Assembly (NCBI GenBank): GCA_020631335.1
Contig: JAHDHK010000015.1
Span: 4,691-39,219, forward strand
DNA: 34,529 nucleotides
DNA from: Chromatiales bacterium
GTDB lineage: Bacteria > Pseudomonadota > Gammaproteobacteria > Granulosicoccales > Granulosicoccaceae
Direction of reading: 5' to 3'
In this document: positions 8,130 to 15,652 of the stretch, piece after piece
How the letters are laid out: each line of letters opens with the position of its first letter
Position numbering within the stretch: position 1 is the first letter of the stretch
Position numbers and translations under genes: made by a program
The notes under the pieces: model-generated
Database searches by the model: none
What the model was told of the DNA's origin: nothing
The model's input: only the letters and a program-made list of their open reading frames with translations

Positions 8130-8192
8130 TATAATGGGTATTCGACTGATATGATAAGCCGTCACAACGGTGGCGGTAAGCGGAATACCCAT
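8130..8192 (+). promoter_or_regulatory. candidate promoter and 10-bp inverted repeat ahead of the dioxygenase operon
   Basis: A consensus -10 hexamer tataat lies at 8130-8135; no strong -35 at 16-18 bp was found. A perfect inverted repeat atgggtattc (8134-8143) / gaatacccat (8183-8192) begins within the -10 and ends on the likely ATG of the dioxygenase gene. Its left arm would be at or before the transcript start, so it may be a two-site operator rather than an RNA hairpin. Confidence 0.42.
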
Positions 8193-9216
8193 GAATCTTG
8201 AAGCCAGTTGGCTCGATGCTTTTTTGCAGACTTTTGATCGCTGTGCAATTGGCAACGATGAAACTGTTGTTGTTTTAACAGAACAACAGACCCGTACCGA
8301 TCTCCTGCAGCTAGCAGAACTGGCGCTGGCTCAGCTGAAGCGCCGTTATTTCCGGCTCAGCCTGCCGACGCCTGCGTCACTGGCCGGTCCGCTGGTGCGA
8401 TCTACCGGTGCCTCACTGGCATTGGGCAAACAGCAGGTAGCGGTTGACGCGTTGTGCAGTGCGGACGTGGTGATTGACCTGACCGTTGAAGGGTTGATGC
8501 ATGCGGCGGAAACTGCACAGATACTTCAATCCGGCACCCGGATCATGAATATATCCAGTGAGCATCCCGAGGTACTCAGCAGAATGCTGCCATCCGTAAC
8601 CCTGAAAGATTCGGTCAAAGCTGCGGTCAAAAGACTGCGTGCCGCAAAGCAGATGACAGTTAATTCATCGGTCGGCACGCAGTTGAATATCGACATGAAC
8701 GATGCCAGCACCGTTGGTGTCTGGGGCTGGACCGACAGGCCCGGTACGCTGGCTCACTGGCCCGGCGGACTGGTGGTCAGTTTTCCGGCTGCGGGTTGTG
8801 TCAACGGTCGACTGGTGCTGGATGCCGGAGACCTTAACCTGACGTTTAAACGCTATATTGAAAGTCCGGTGACACTCGACATTGTTGATGACTATGTTAA
8901 GTCGCTTGAAGGTGCAGGTGCCGACACTGCATTGATGAAAAATTATCTCAGTGCGTTTAAAGATCCGGCTGCCTACGCAACCAGTCATGTGGGCTGGGGA
9001 TTAAACGATGCAGCACGTTATGAAGCAATGACGATGTATGATCGTGATGACACTAATGGTACTGAGCTGCGTGCGGTGGCTGGTAACTTTCTGTACTCCA
9101 CCGGGGCTAATGAGTTTGCCGGTCGGTTCACCCGTGGTCACTTCGACTTGCCGGTAATGAACTGCACCATCGCGCTTGACGGTGAAACCGTTGTTGAGGA
9201 AGGAAAGCCGGTTTGA
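8191..9216 (+). CDS. NicX-like mononuclear iron ring-cleavage dioxygenase (M29 aminopeptidase-like fold)
   Basis: A 341-residue protein that resembles 2,5-dihydroxypyridine 5,6-dioxygenase (NicX), a group related in sequence to M29 leucyl aminopeptidases. From ATG 8191 (GTG 8170 is an in-frame alternative), candidate metal ligands are His266 (SHVGWG), His317 and Asp319 (RGHFDLPVMN). This matches the His265/His318/Asp320 set I recall for NicX in identity and spacing. The C-terminal IALDGETVVEEGKPV is also family-like. It would cleave an electron-rich N-heteroaromatic ring; the actual substrate is unknown. It is the first gene of a four-gene operon with 4-bp overlaps, starting with an alpha/beta hydrolase, the same enzyme pairing as nicX/nicD. 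A plain metallopeptidase is the main alternative. Confidence 0.72.
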   Translation: MNLEASWLDAFLQTFDRCAIGNDETVVVLTEQQTRTDLLQLAELALAQLKRRYFRLSLPTPASLAGPLVRSTGASLALGKQQVAVDALCSADVVIDLTVEGLMHAAETAQILQSGTRIMNISSEHPEVLSRMLPSVTLKDSVKAAVKRLRAAKQMTVNSSVGTQLNIDMNDASTVGVWGWTDRPGTLAHWPGGLVVSFPAAGCVNGRLVLDAGDLNLTFKRYIESPVTLDIVDDYVKSLEGAGADTALMKNYLSAFKDPAAYATSHVGWGLNDAARYEAMTMYDRDDTNGTELRAVAGNFLYSTGANEFAGRFTRGHFDLPVMNCTIALDGETVVEEGKPV

Positions 9217-10025
9217 CCATCTATAGACAACAGCTGGCCGGTATAGAGTTCGCGCTGGCAGAGCCGGCATCAGGTGAGCCTGCCGATACAATCATTTTTA
9301 TGCATGGTATCGGTGGAGATGACACCAGCTTTGCTCATCAGCTGCGCGACTTGTCTGATCAGTATCGTGTTATCGCCTGGAACATGCCGGGTTATCGTGG
9401 TTCTCAGTCACAAAGCCCGCTGAGTTTTCAGGTGCTTGCCGAAGCTTTACTTGCACTCACAGAAGCGCTTGGCATAGAGCGCTTGCATGTGGCGGGGCAA
9501 TCGATTGGCGGTATGGTCGCGCAGGAGTTTTATCATCGTTACCCACAGTTAGTGGCGTCGTTGACACTGATTGCCACCACTGCCGTTTTCGGTGGCAAAG
9601 ACGACAGTTTTAAAACCGCCTTTCTGCAGGCGCGGCTCAAGCCACTGGACGATGGTGTATCGATGCCGGAGCTGGCAAAAAAGGCGATGCCGGCAGTGAC
9701 TGGCAGTGCGGTATCGCCACAGGATTTACAAAGCGCCATAGATGCGATGGCGGGCTTGTCCGAAGCAGTGTATCGGGATGTTTTAAAGTGCCTGGTCACT
9801 TTTAACCGTCGCGTTGAATTTGAAACGATTGCCTGCCCGGTATGTTTGATTGCCGGTGGTGAAGATACCAATGCTCCGGCTGCTACCATGGCTAAGATGG
9901 CTGCGAAGCTGCCACATGCCGACTACCATGAGCTGCCCGCGGCCGGGCATCTGGTTAACACTGAGTTGCCGGATGAATCCAGCCGGATCATCCGGCAATT
10001 CCTGAACAAGAATAAAATGTTATGA
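9213..10025 (+). CDS. alpha/beta hydrolase, NicD / enol-lactonase type
   Basis: A 270-residue soluble alpha/beta hydrolase. HGIGGDD (31-37) gives the oxyanion region, Ser97 lies in the nucleophile elbow GQSIGG, and the likely acid and base are Asp218 (GGEDTN) and His246 (AAGHLVN). The start is TTG 9213, overlapping the dioxygenase stop (ttga) and preceded by a strong gaggaaggaaag ribosome site. Next to a NicX-like enzyme, the obvious role is hydrolysis of the ring-cleavage product, as N-formylmaleamate deformylase NicD does. Beta-ketoadipate enol-lactone hydrolases look similar, so the exact reaction is not fixed. Confidence 0.78.
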   Translation: MTIYRQQLAGIEFALAEPASGEPADTIIFMHGIGGDDTSFAHQLRDLSDQYRVIAWNMPGYRGSQSQSPLSFQVLAEALLALTEALGIERLHVAGQSIGGMVAQEFYHRYPQLVASLTLIATTAVFGGKDDSFKTAFLQARLKPLDDGVSMPELAKKAMPAVTGSAVSPQDLQSAIDAMAGLSEAVYRDVLKCLVTFNRRVEFETIACPVCLIAGGEDTNAPAATMAKMAAKLPHADYHELPAAGHLVNTELPDESSRIIRQFLNKNKML

Positions 10026-11272
10026 CTGCTGACAAACCGATATTTGACCCTGCGCAGTGGCAACTGAGCGAACAGCAGGCCCGACTGGGTGCAATGGCAC
10101 GAGAGCTGGGACAGTCGCGTTTTGCAGAACGCGCAGCTCACTACGATCGCCATGCCACCTTTCCCACTGAAAATTTTCGTGACCTGCACGATGCCGGCCT
10201 GCTGGGTATCTGCATTCCAGAAGAACAGGGCGGTCACGGCGCTGACCTGAAGACCTATATGCTTACTGCAGCCGAAATAGGTCGATACTGCGGTGCCACT
10301 GCGTTAACTTTTAATATGCATGTGAGTTCCTGTCTGTGGACAGGCCCGCTGGCCGATGATCTGGAATTGCCGGCTGATGTACGCGAATCACTGGAGGCTG
10401 GGCGCAGCAGGCACTATCGGCGCATTATTGAGCAGGGTGCTATCTACGCACAGCCCTTTTCAGAAGGCGGGGCAGCAGCAGCCGGCAAGGTGGCTTTCGG
10501 CACCACCGCCACACGAACAGAAGGTGGCTGGCTGATAAACGGCAAAAAGATTTTTGCGTCTTTATCGGGGCATGCCAACTATTATGGTGCGTTGTGCACC
10601 GAGCTGAAAGACAAAGACGATACGCCGTCGCGTCGCAACACTATGTATGTGGCGGTACCTGCTGATGCGCAGGGCGTTCGCATAGAAGGAGAGTGGGATC
10701 CATTAGGGATGCGTGGCACCGTTTCGCGTACACTGATTTTTGACAATGTGTTTGTCGATAGTGAAGCTTTGTTAATGCCTCGTGGAGTCTACTTTAGTGC
10801 GGCTAAACAATGGCCGCATATGTTTATGACGCTGACTCCCAGCTATATGGGGATTGCGCAGGCAGCCTATGATTTTACCGTAGCCTACCTGCGTGGTGAA
10901 ATGCCCGGCACACCGCCGGTTAAACGTCGCATGTATCCGACCAAGCAGCTCGCAGTAGCACAGATGCGTATTATGCTTGAGCAAACCAAGTCGCTATGGT
11001 TTCAGAGTATCAATGAGGCTAAGTGTTCACCTGATCGAGAGTCTCTTATACGTGCATGGTCTGCACAATATACGGTGATGGAAAATGCCAACGAAATCGC
11101 CCAGCTGGCGATAAGAACCTGTGGTGGTCAGGCGATGCTGCGGTCATTGCATCTTGAACGCTTGTACCGCGACAGCCGTTGTGGTGCGCTGATGCTGCCG
11201 TGGACTGCGGAACTATGCATGGACATGATCGGCAAAGCGGCGTTGTATGAAGATGGCGAGAGCGACGAATGA
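10022..11272 (+). CDS. acyl-CoA dehydrogenase-like flavoprotein
   Basis: A 416-residue FAD protein of the acyl-CoA dehydrogenase superfamily. The N-terminal helical domain includes DLHDAGLLGICIPEEQGGHG. The mid beta-domain has a family-like GGWLINGKKIFASLSG, and WDPLGMRGTVS fits the region near the flavin. The C-terminal part has RTCGGQAMLRS, then RLYRDSRCGALMLPWTAEL. Where most family members carry the catalytic Glu (IYEGT), this protein has ALMLPWT. It may take its base from elsewhere or be a flavin monooxygenase-like member. The ATG overlaps the upstream hydrolase stop by 4 bp (atga). The adjacent ligase suggests a CoA thioester substrate. Confidence 0.83.
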   Translation: MTADKPIFDPAQWQLSEQQARLGAMARELGQSRFAERAAHYDRHATFPTENFRDLHDAGLLGICIPEEQGGHGADLKTYMLTAAEIGRYCGATALTFNMHVSSCLWTGPLADDLELPADVRESLEAGRSRHYRRIIEQGAIYAQPFSEGGAAAAGKVAFGTTATRTEGGWLINGKKIFASLSGHANYYGALCTELKDKDDTPSRRNTMYVAVPADAQGVRIEGEWDPLGMRGTVSRTLIFDNVFVDSEALLMPRGVYFSAAKQWPHMFMTLTPSYMGIAQAAYDFTVAYLRGEMPGTPPVKRRMYPTKQLAVAQMRIMLEQTKSLWFQSINEAKCSPDRESLIRAWSAQYTVMENANEIAQLAIRTCGGQAMLRSLHLERLYRDSRCGALMLPWTAELCMDMIGKAALYEDGESDE

Positions 11273-12777
11273 GTCGATCATCAGGCGGTTCTGTAGCGTC
11301 GGCCATCGGCAGAACAAGCTTATATCGCAGGTTGTGTGGATACGCAGAATTTCACCCGGAAAAACCGGCCATTGAAAGTGAAGCGGGTACACTGACTTAT
11401 CTGCAGTTGCGTGTACTTGTCGATCAATGCGCTGACTGGTTCAGCAGCCGGGGCCTGACGCAGGGGGATCGGGTTGCTGTACTGGCCCTCAATCATCCGG
11501 ATTGGTTCATTGCACTTTTTGCAGCAGCGAAACATGGTGTCATGCTGGTGCCGTTGAACTGGCGCCTGTCAGTGGATGAGTTGCAGTTTATGGTCGATGA
11601 CTGCAAGCCTTCGTTGTTACTTCACGATCAACATTTCTCGCCGGCTGCTGAAGAGATTGCCGGTGATATCCCCTGTGTTGATTTCTGTTACAACGATTTC
11701 CCGCCGATGGCAGATGCGACATCGGCCACTGAGGTGTCTTGTGCGGCAGCGCTTTTGATTGTGTATACCTCGGGGACCACCGGGCAGCCCAAGGGGGCAG
11801 TACTGACACAGAATGCATTGTTGTGCAGTGCCGAGATGAGTCAGCATATGTATGATCTCACTGCCTGTGACCGTGTGCTGAACGTGCTGCCATTGTTTCA
11901 TGTGGGCGGGCTGAATATTCAGCCGCTACCGGCACTGATTTACGGGGCAACGCTTGTTTCACATCAGCGGTTCGAGCCGCAGCGCGCTATCAATGCGCTG
12001 GCCACAGACCGGATAACCCTGATGAATTCTGTGCCGACTTTGTTGCAGGCGATACTCGATACTGATGCCTGGGATGATGCCGATCTGAGTGCCTTACGTG
12101 CGATCTCGATTGGATCGACTGATGTGCCACTGCCGTTGATAAAGGCGGTACATGCCAAAGGGATACCATTGATTCAGGTCTACGGTGCAACCGAGATGTC
12201 ACCGGTTGCCATCTATCAGCGAATAGAACACGCTCGCGTCGAGGGCAGTATTGGCAAAGCAGGCGTACTCAATAGTATCAGGCTGGTGAATGAACAAGGC
12301 GATGAAGTTGCACGCGGTGAGTCCGGTGAGATTCAGGTGAGGGGCGATAACCTGTTGTCGTACTATTGGAACAATGAGGTAGCTACTGCCGCTGCGCTAA
12401 AAAATGGCTGGTTTAGTTCCGGCGATGTGGCGCATTGCGATGACAATGGTTTTTACTGGTTTGATGATCGCCTGAAGCATGTCATTATTTCCGGCGGTGA
12501 GAACATCTATCCGGCAGAGCTGGAGCGACTGATCAGTGCTCTACCCGGCGTGGCTGAAGTGGCGGTGGTTGGACAGCCCGATGCTCGTTGGGGAGAAGTG
12601 CCGGTAGCGGTGGTCGTCAGGGCAGATGAGTCAATTCAGGGAGAGGAGATATTAGCCGCCTGTGCTGCGATAGCACGCTTCAAGCAGCCTAAAGAAGTCT
12701 ACTTTGTCGATGCGTTGCCGCGTAATGCACTGGGTAAAATTATTGTACCTGCCGTAAAAGCGTTACTGAAAGAATAA
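11269..12777 (+). CDS. AMP-forming acyl-CoA synthetase (class I adenylate-forming)
   Basis: A 502-residue AMP-binding enzyme that should activate a carboxylic acid to its CoA thioester. The P-loop-like A3 motif YTSGTTGQPKGA, A5-type YGATEMSP, A7/A8 SGDVAHCDDNGFYWFDDRLK and GGENIYPAELE, and the A10 lysine motif NALGKI near the C-terminus are all present. Size and motifs fit medium-chain or aromatic-acid CoA ligases. The ATG overlaps the flavoprotein stop by 4 bp (atga). It is the last gene of the operon; its stop is 2 bp from the stop of the convergent MFS gene, with no terminator between them. Confidence 0.88.
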   Translation: MSRSSGGSVASAIGRTSLYRRLCGYAEFHPEKPAIESEAGTLTYLQLRVLVDQCADWFSSRGLTQGDRVAVLALNHPDWFIALFAAAKHGVMLVPLNWRLSVDELQFMVDDCKPSLLLHDQHFSPAAEEIAGDIPCVDFCYNDFPPMADATSATEVSCAAALLIVYTSGTTGQPKGAVLTQNALLCSAEMSQHMYDLTACDRVLNVLPLFHVGGLNIQPLPALIYGATLVSHQRFEPQRAINALATDRITLMNSVPTLLQAILDTDAWDDADLSALRAISIGSTDVPLPLIKAVHAKGIPLIQVYGATEMSPVAIYQRIEHARVEGSIGKAGVLNSIRLVNEQGDEVARGESGEIQVRGDNLLSYYWNNEVATAAALKNGWFSSGDVAHCDDNGFYWFDDRLKHVIISGGENIYPAELERLISALPGVAEVAVVGQPDARWGEVPVAVVVRADESIQGEEILAACAAIARFKQPKEVYFVDALPRNALGKIIVPAVKALLKE

Positions 12778-12779
12778 TA

Positions 12780-13964
12780 TCAGAGTGACTGGCGATTCTT
12801 TTGGTGTGTTGCATGGTTGTTAAACTGAAGTCTGGATAGCACCCCCAAAGCAATCACACAAACAATCAGGGCTAGCGCGATAGATAAGCGGTAGCTGCCA
12901 GTACGGTCGAAAATGTAGCCCGACAGTGTTGGTGCGAACAGTCCGGCCAATCCCCAGGCGGTGAAAATTTGTCCGTAGATTCTGGGGGCAGATAATTTGC
13001 CGAATGTGTCAGTCACCACAATCGGAAAGATCGCGATAATAGCGCCATAGCTGAAGCCAATCAGTAGTAACCCGGTAAGTGTTAAGCCGATGTCAGTGAA
13101 CCATTGCTGCCACATCAGCAGAAGACCGCAAAGGGAACATACAGAGAATGTCAGTAACAATTTCCGGTTGCTGAACTTTAATGTCGCCAGGCCGATGCAA
13201 AGGCCACCGACAATATTGCCGATAGAGACCATTACCGGAGACAGTGCGGCATTGATTACCTGTGGATGTTTGGCGATATAAATCGGCAGCGCATGACCTA
13301 TCACCATTAAGCCCGCAGTAACACTGCTGCCATAAAGCAGCCACAGCATGATTTGTAGTCGCTTATTGTTCTGAAGGTGTTGTTGGTGTGCGGCTTTCTC
13401 CAGCGCCAGCGTATGCCGGGTAAGCAAGGTGGTCAGTGCGGCGATCAGACAGACGACAGCAATAACACCGGCGCCGAGTTTTAGCGTGCTCTCAAGATCA
13501 CTGCGTGCGATTTGTCGATAAAAAAACTGTGATGCGCCGGCAGCGCCAACGGCATAGAACGCTGTGACCAGGCTCATGCTGACGGCGTGTCTTTTTGCGG
13601 TCACCTGGCCTGCGAGCTGGAGGGTGTATCCGTAGCCCAGTCCATTGGCAAACCCGAACAGACAACCGTAAAAAAGATAAACGGATAACACGCTGCTGCT
13701 GGTGGCGCTTGCCCATAAGCCTGCAAATGAACCCGCACCGACAATCATAAATATTACCGGCGCCCGCAGACGTCGATAAATGTAATGCCCGAATAACACT
13801 GCGATCGTAAGACAAATCAGTGCCAGTGAGTAGGCAAAGCTGATGGCGGCACGTGAGGCGCCGGTGCCGGTTTGCCAGGCCGGGATAAATACTGAAAATG
13901 CGTGAACCGAACCGAGTACGGTGGATACTGCAATACAAGCAATAATGGTGGCTGATTTGCCGAT
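12780..13964 (-). CDS. MFS transporter, probable ATC start codon
   Basis: A 12-helix major facilitator carrier, probably for a carboxylate (OFA/MCT-like). The first conventional start (GTG 13799) would remove the first helix and a half. The frame is open upstream to 14000 and encodes normal MFS sequence there: KSATIIACIAVSTVLGSVHAF, then FIPAWQTGTGASRAAISFAY (quoted in parts). In that stretch there is no ATG, GTG or TTG. ATC at 13964-13962 has an aagga ribosome site 8 bases upstream and gives 394 residues, so I take it as the start. A G-to-C sequence error or mutation of an ATG is equally possible. It follows the AhpD-like gene closely on the same strand. Confidence 0.78.
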   Translation of the reverse strand: MGKSATIIACIAVSTVLGSVHAFSVFIPAWQTGTGASRAAISFAYSLALICLTIAVLFGHYIYRRLRAPVIFMIVGAGSFAGLWASATSSSVLSVYLFYGCLFGFANGLGYGYTLQLAGQVTAKRHAVSMSLVTAFYAVGAAGASQFFYRQIARSDLESTLKLGAGVIAVVCLIAALTTLLTRHTLALEKAAHQQHLQNNKRLQIMLWLLYGSSVTAGLMVIGHALPIYIAKHPQVINAALSPVMVSIGNIVGGLCIGLATLKFSNRKLLLTFSVCSLCGLLLMWQQWFTDIGLTLTGLLLIGFSYGAIIAIFPIVVTDTFGKLSAPRIYGQIFTAWGLAGLFAPTLSGYIFDRTGSYRLSIALALIVCVIALGVLSRLQFNNHATHQKNRQSL

Positions 13965-13992
13965 AGCGTCGATCCTTGTCTGCGGTGGTGAT

Positions 13993-14394
13993 CTACTCTT
14001 TCATAAACACGTCATCAACCGGTACTTGCAGGCCTTCGGCGAGCTGGTTGGTTTTTCCTGCCAGTGCAATAACAGACAACAGCTCTCCGTGCATGGTTGC
14101 AGTCATCCCTTTGGCTGTTGCTGCGGCCGTGTGTGAGTGGACGCAATAACTGCATCCGTTTGCGACTGATACACCGATATAAATCATCTCTTTAGTGAGA
14201 GGGTCGATCTCTCCCGGGGCAATCATGACTGTTTTCAGTTCATTCCATGTCCGCTCCAGTAAGTCCGGGTCTACGGCGATGGCGCGCCAGAAGTTATTAA
14301 TGAAGTCTGTCCCGCGGGTTTTGCGAATATCTGCAAATATCTCCGAGACCTTTCCCTGAGCCTGTTCGTCGCTGACGAGTGAGCTGACTGCCAT
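13993..14394 (-). CDS. AhpD / carboxymuconolactone decarboxylase-family protein
   Basis: A small all-alpha protein (133 residues from ATG 14394) with the CxxC-plus-His signature NGCSYCVHSHTAAA. This is the redox-active motif of AhpD-type alkylhydroperoxidases in the carboxymuconolactone decarboxylase superfamily. A longer in-frame start at 14454 would lie within a perfect hairpin (14427-14460), so 14394 is preferred. It sits between a secreted cyclase-family hydrolase and an MFS carrier on one strand. It could have an antioxidant or a catabolic role; sequence alone does not decide. Confidence 0.82.
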   Translation of the reverse strand: MAVSSLVSDEQAQGKVSEIFADIRKTRGTDFINNFWRAIAVDPDLLERTWNELKTVMIAPGEIDPLTKEMIYIGVSVANGCSYCVHSHTAAATAKGMTATMHGELLSVIALAGKTNQLAEGLQVPVDDVFMKE

Positions 14395-14426
14395 AATGGT
14401 TATCGTCGGTTGATGAGTGATGAATA

Positions 14427-14460
14427 AGCGTTGTGCTGCTTTGTCTGACAGCACAACGCT
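14427..14460 (-). terminator. 12-bp intercistronic hairpin after the cyclase gene
   Basis: Perfect arms agcgttgtgctg (14427-14438) and cagcacaacgct (14449-14460) with a 10-nt loop lie 11 bp after the cyclase stop. The minus strand then reads tattcatcac, not a T-tract. It is therefore more likely an RNA-stabilising or processing hairpin, or a weak or Rho-assisted terminator, than a standard intrinsic terminator. Confidence 0.5.
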
Positions 14461-14471
14461 GTAGGGATTGT

Positions 14472-15293
14472 CTACATCAGGGTAAAGATGCGACTCGGGC
14501 CGCCGGTACCACCGACAATTTTCGGAGAACCGACAACCAGCGTTGCACCGCTGGCCGGCACCGCATCAAGATTGGCAAGACACTCTATGCCCCAGCGGTT
14601 GGTTGGCAGCCAGGCATAGTGTGTAGCAAAGTCTGCAGAAGGACCGTGATCCAGTGACAGTGTGTCTACCGCTATACCGGCAACGTTTGCTTCTTCCATC
14701 AGCATGGTGGCGGCTTCAACATGAAAACCCGGGAAATGCATGACTTTGTCGGCGTCGGCGTTGCGGAACATGTCGGATTGGACGTGCTTATCCCATCCGG
14801 AGTTCATCGCTACGCAGCAGTTGTCCGGTAGGGGGCCGTGTTCGGAAATCCATGCTTTTAGATCATCAGGAGTTACCTGCGCGTCCGGGTCTTCACTGGC
14901 CTTGCCGCGTATGTCGATGACTGCCAGAGGTACCACCAGATTTTCTACCGGGATTTCAGCAACAGAGTGTCCGTCTGCCGAAAAGTGCAGTGGCGCATCC
15001 ATATGCGTGCCGGTGTGCTCGTTGACCCTGATTTCGTTGAGATTAAATTTGTGCTCGGCGTAGTTGAACTTCTGTTCAATAAACAGATGCTGCTCACCGA
15101 AGTAAGTCGGGAAGTCTTCGCCGAGCGTGTGTGTCATGTCGGCGACCTGGGAGTGACCACCGGCCATGGCGGGTGTGGTACTGACTACTGTGCTCGCTGC
15201 CGTTGCGGTGGCAGTTGCTGCGGTGGCTTTAAGAAAACCCCGCCGGGACAGCATTTTATTTTTAACTGAGTCCATCACACATGCGTGACACAT
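14472..15293 (-). CDS. Tat-exported cyclase-family (kynurenine formamidase-like) metal hydrolase
   Basis: A 273-residue PF04199-type protein. The N-terminus has MCHACV, then the twin-arginine motif SRRGFLKAT and a hydrophobic stretch ending PAMAGG, so it should be exported folded. The mature domain carries the metal-binding motif HTGTHMDAPLHF near residue 95. ATG 15293 is chosen because ggagga lies 4 bases upstream; an in-frame start at 15356 lacks this. Family members hydrolyse cyclic amides, formamides or lactones. Its place beside an AhpD-like protein and an MFS carrier, convergent with the dioxygenase operon, suggests a shared catabolic role, but the substrate is unknown. Confidence 0.87.
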   Translation of the reverse strand: MCHACVMDSVKNKMLSRRGFLKATAATATATAASTVVSTTPAMAGGHSQVADMTHTLGEDFPTYFGEQHLFIEQKFNYAEHKFNLNEIRVNEHTGTHMDAPLHFSADGHSVAEIPVENLVVPLAVIDIRGKASEDPDAQVTPDDLKAWISEHGPLPDNCCVAMNSGWDKHVQSDMFRNADADKVMHFPGFHVEAATMLMEEANVAGIAVDTLSLDHGPSADFATHYAWLPTNRWGIECLANLDAVPASGATLVVGSPKIVGGTGGPSRIFTLM

Positions 15294-15520
15294 AGTTCCT
15301 CCGATTGGTTGTTTGCGTGCACTGACAGTATGCCGCTTGAAGTCTGTTTCAGGCAAGGACTCGATGATTGTCGGTTCGGATCGGTGTGTGCGCTCACCGG
15401 GTGTATAAAGTCGGGCATTATATATTGAATACGGTATCGAAAATTCACTGTGTTTGGTTTCTTGCTGAGTTGTGGTAGGTTTTCAACTCTTCCGTTTTTT
15501 GCAGTTGAGAAATAGTTATC

Positions 15521-15652
15521 ATGCGCCGCTTTATATACTTGTCACTGTTGTTTTCTGCGCTGTCGTTGTCTGTTTCGAATGTGGTCGCGCAAACCCCGAT
15601 ATGTAGCACAGACTCCGTCGGGGTTGGGAAAACAATATGTCGTGTCGGGTAG
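15521..15652 (+). pseudogene. signal-peptide fragment, out of frame with the following gene
   Basis: A 43-codon frame encodes MRRFIYLSLLFSALSLSVSN, a clear signal peptide with likely cleavage at VVA-Q, followed by TPICSTDSVGV, then it stops. The downstream frame (15637-16557) has no secretion signal, but just upstream of its first ATG it encodes GWENNMSCRV. That is the second half of a Cys/DPDGDGWGWEN-type motif whose first half is the 'ICSTDS' here. The two belong to one protein split by a shift near cggggttggg (15619-15628). Insertion of one base or loss of two would join them. Confidence 0.7.

Noticed and set aside
13498-13938. 146-codon minus-strand frame overlapping the MFS N-terminal region, considered as a frameshifted MFS start
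   Set aside because: Its translation is Arg/His/Cys-rich and not membrane-like; the other frame reads as proper MFS helices up to 13964 without any shift.
15607-15652. Programmed -1 ribosomal frameshift joining the signal peptide to the propeller protein
   Set aside because: No X-XXY-YYZ heptamer in the zero frame and no clear downstream structure; an indel or sequence error is simpler.
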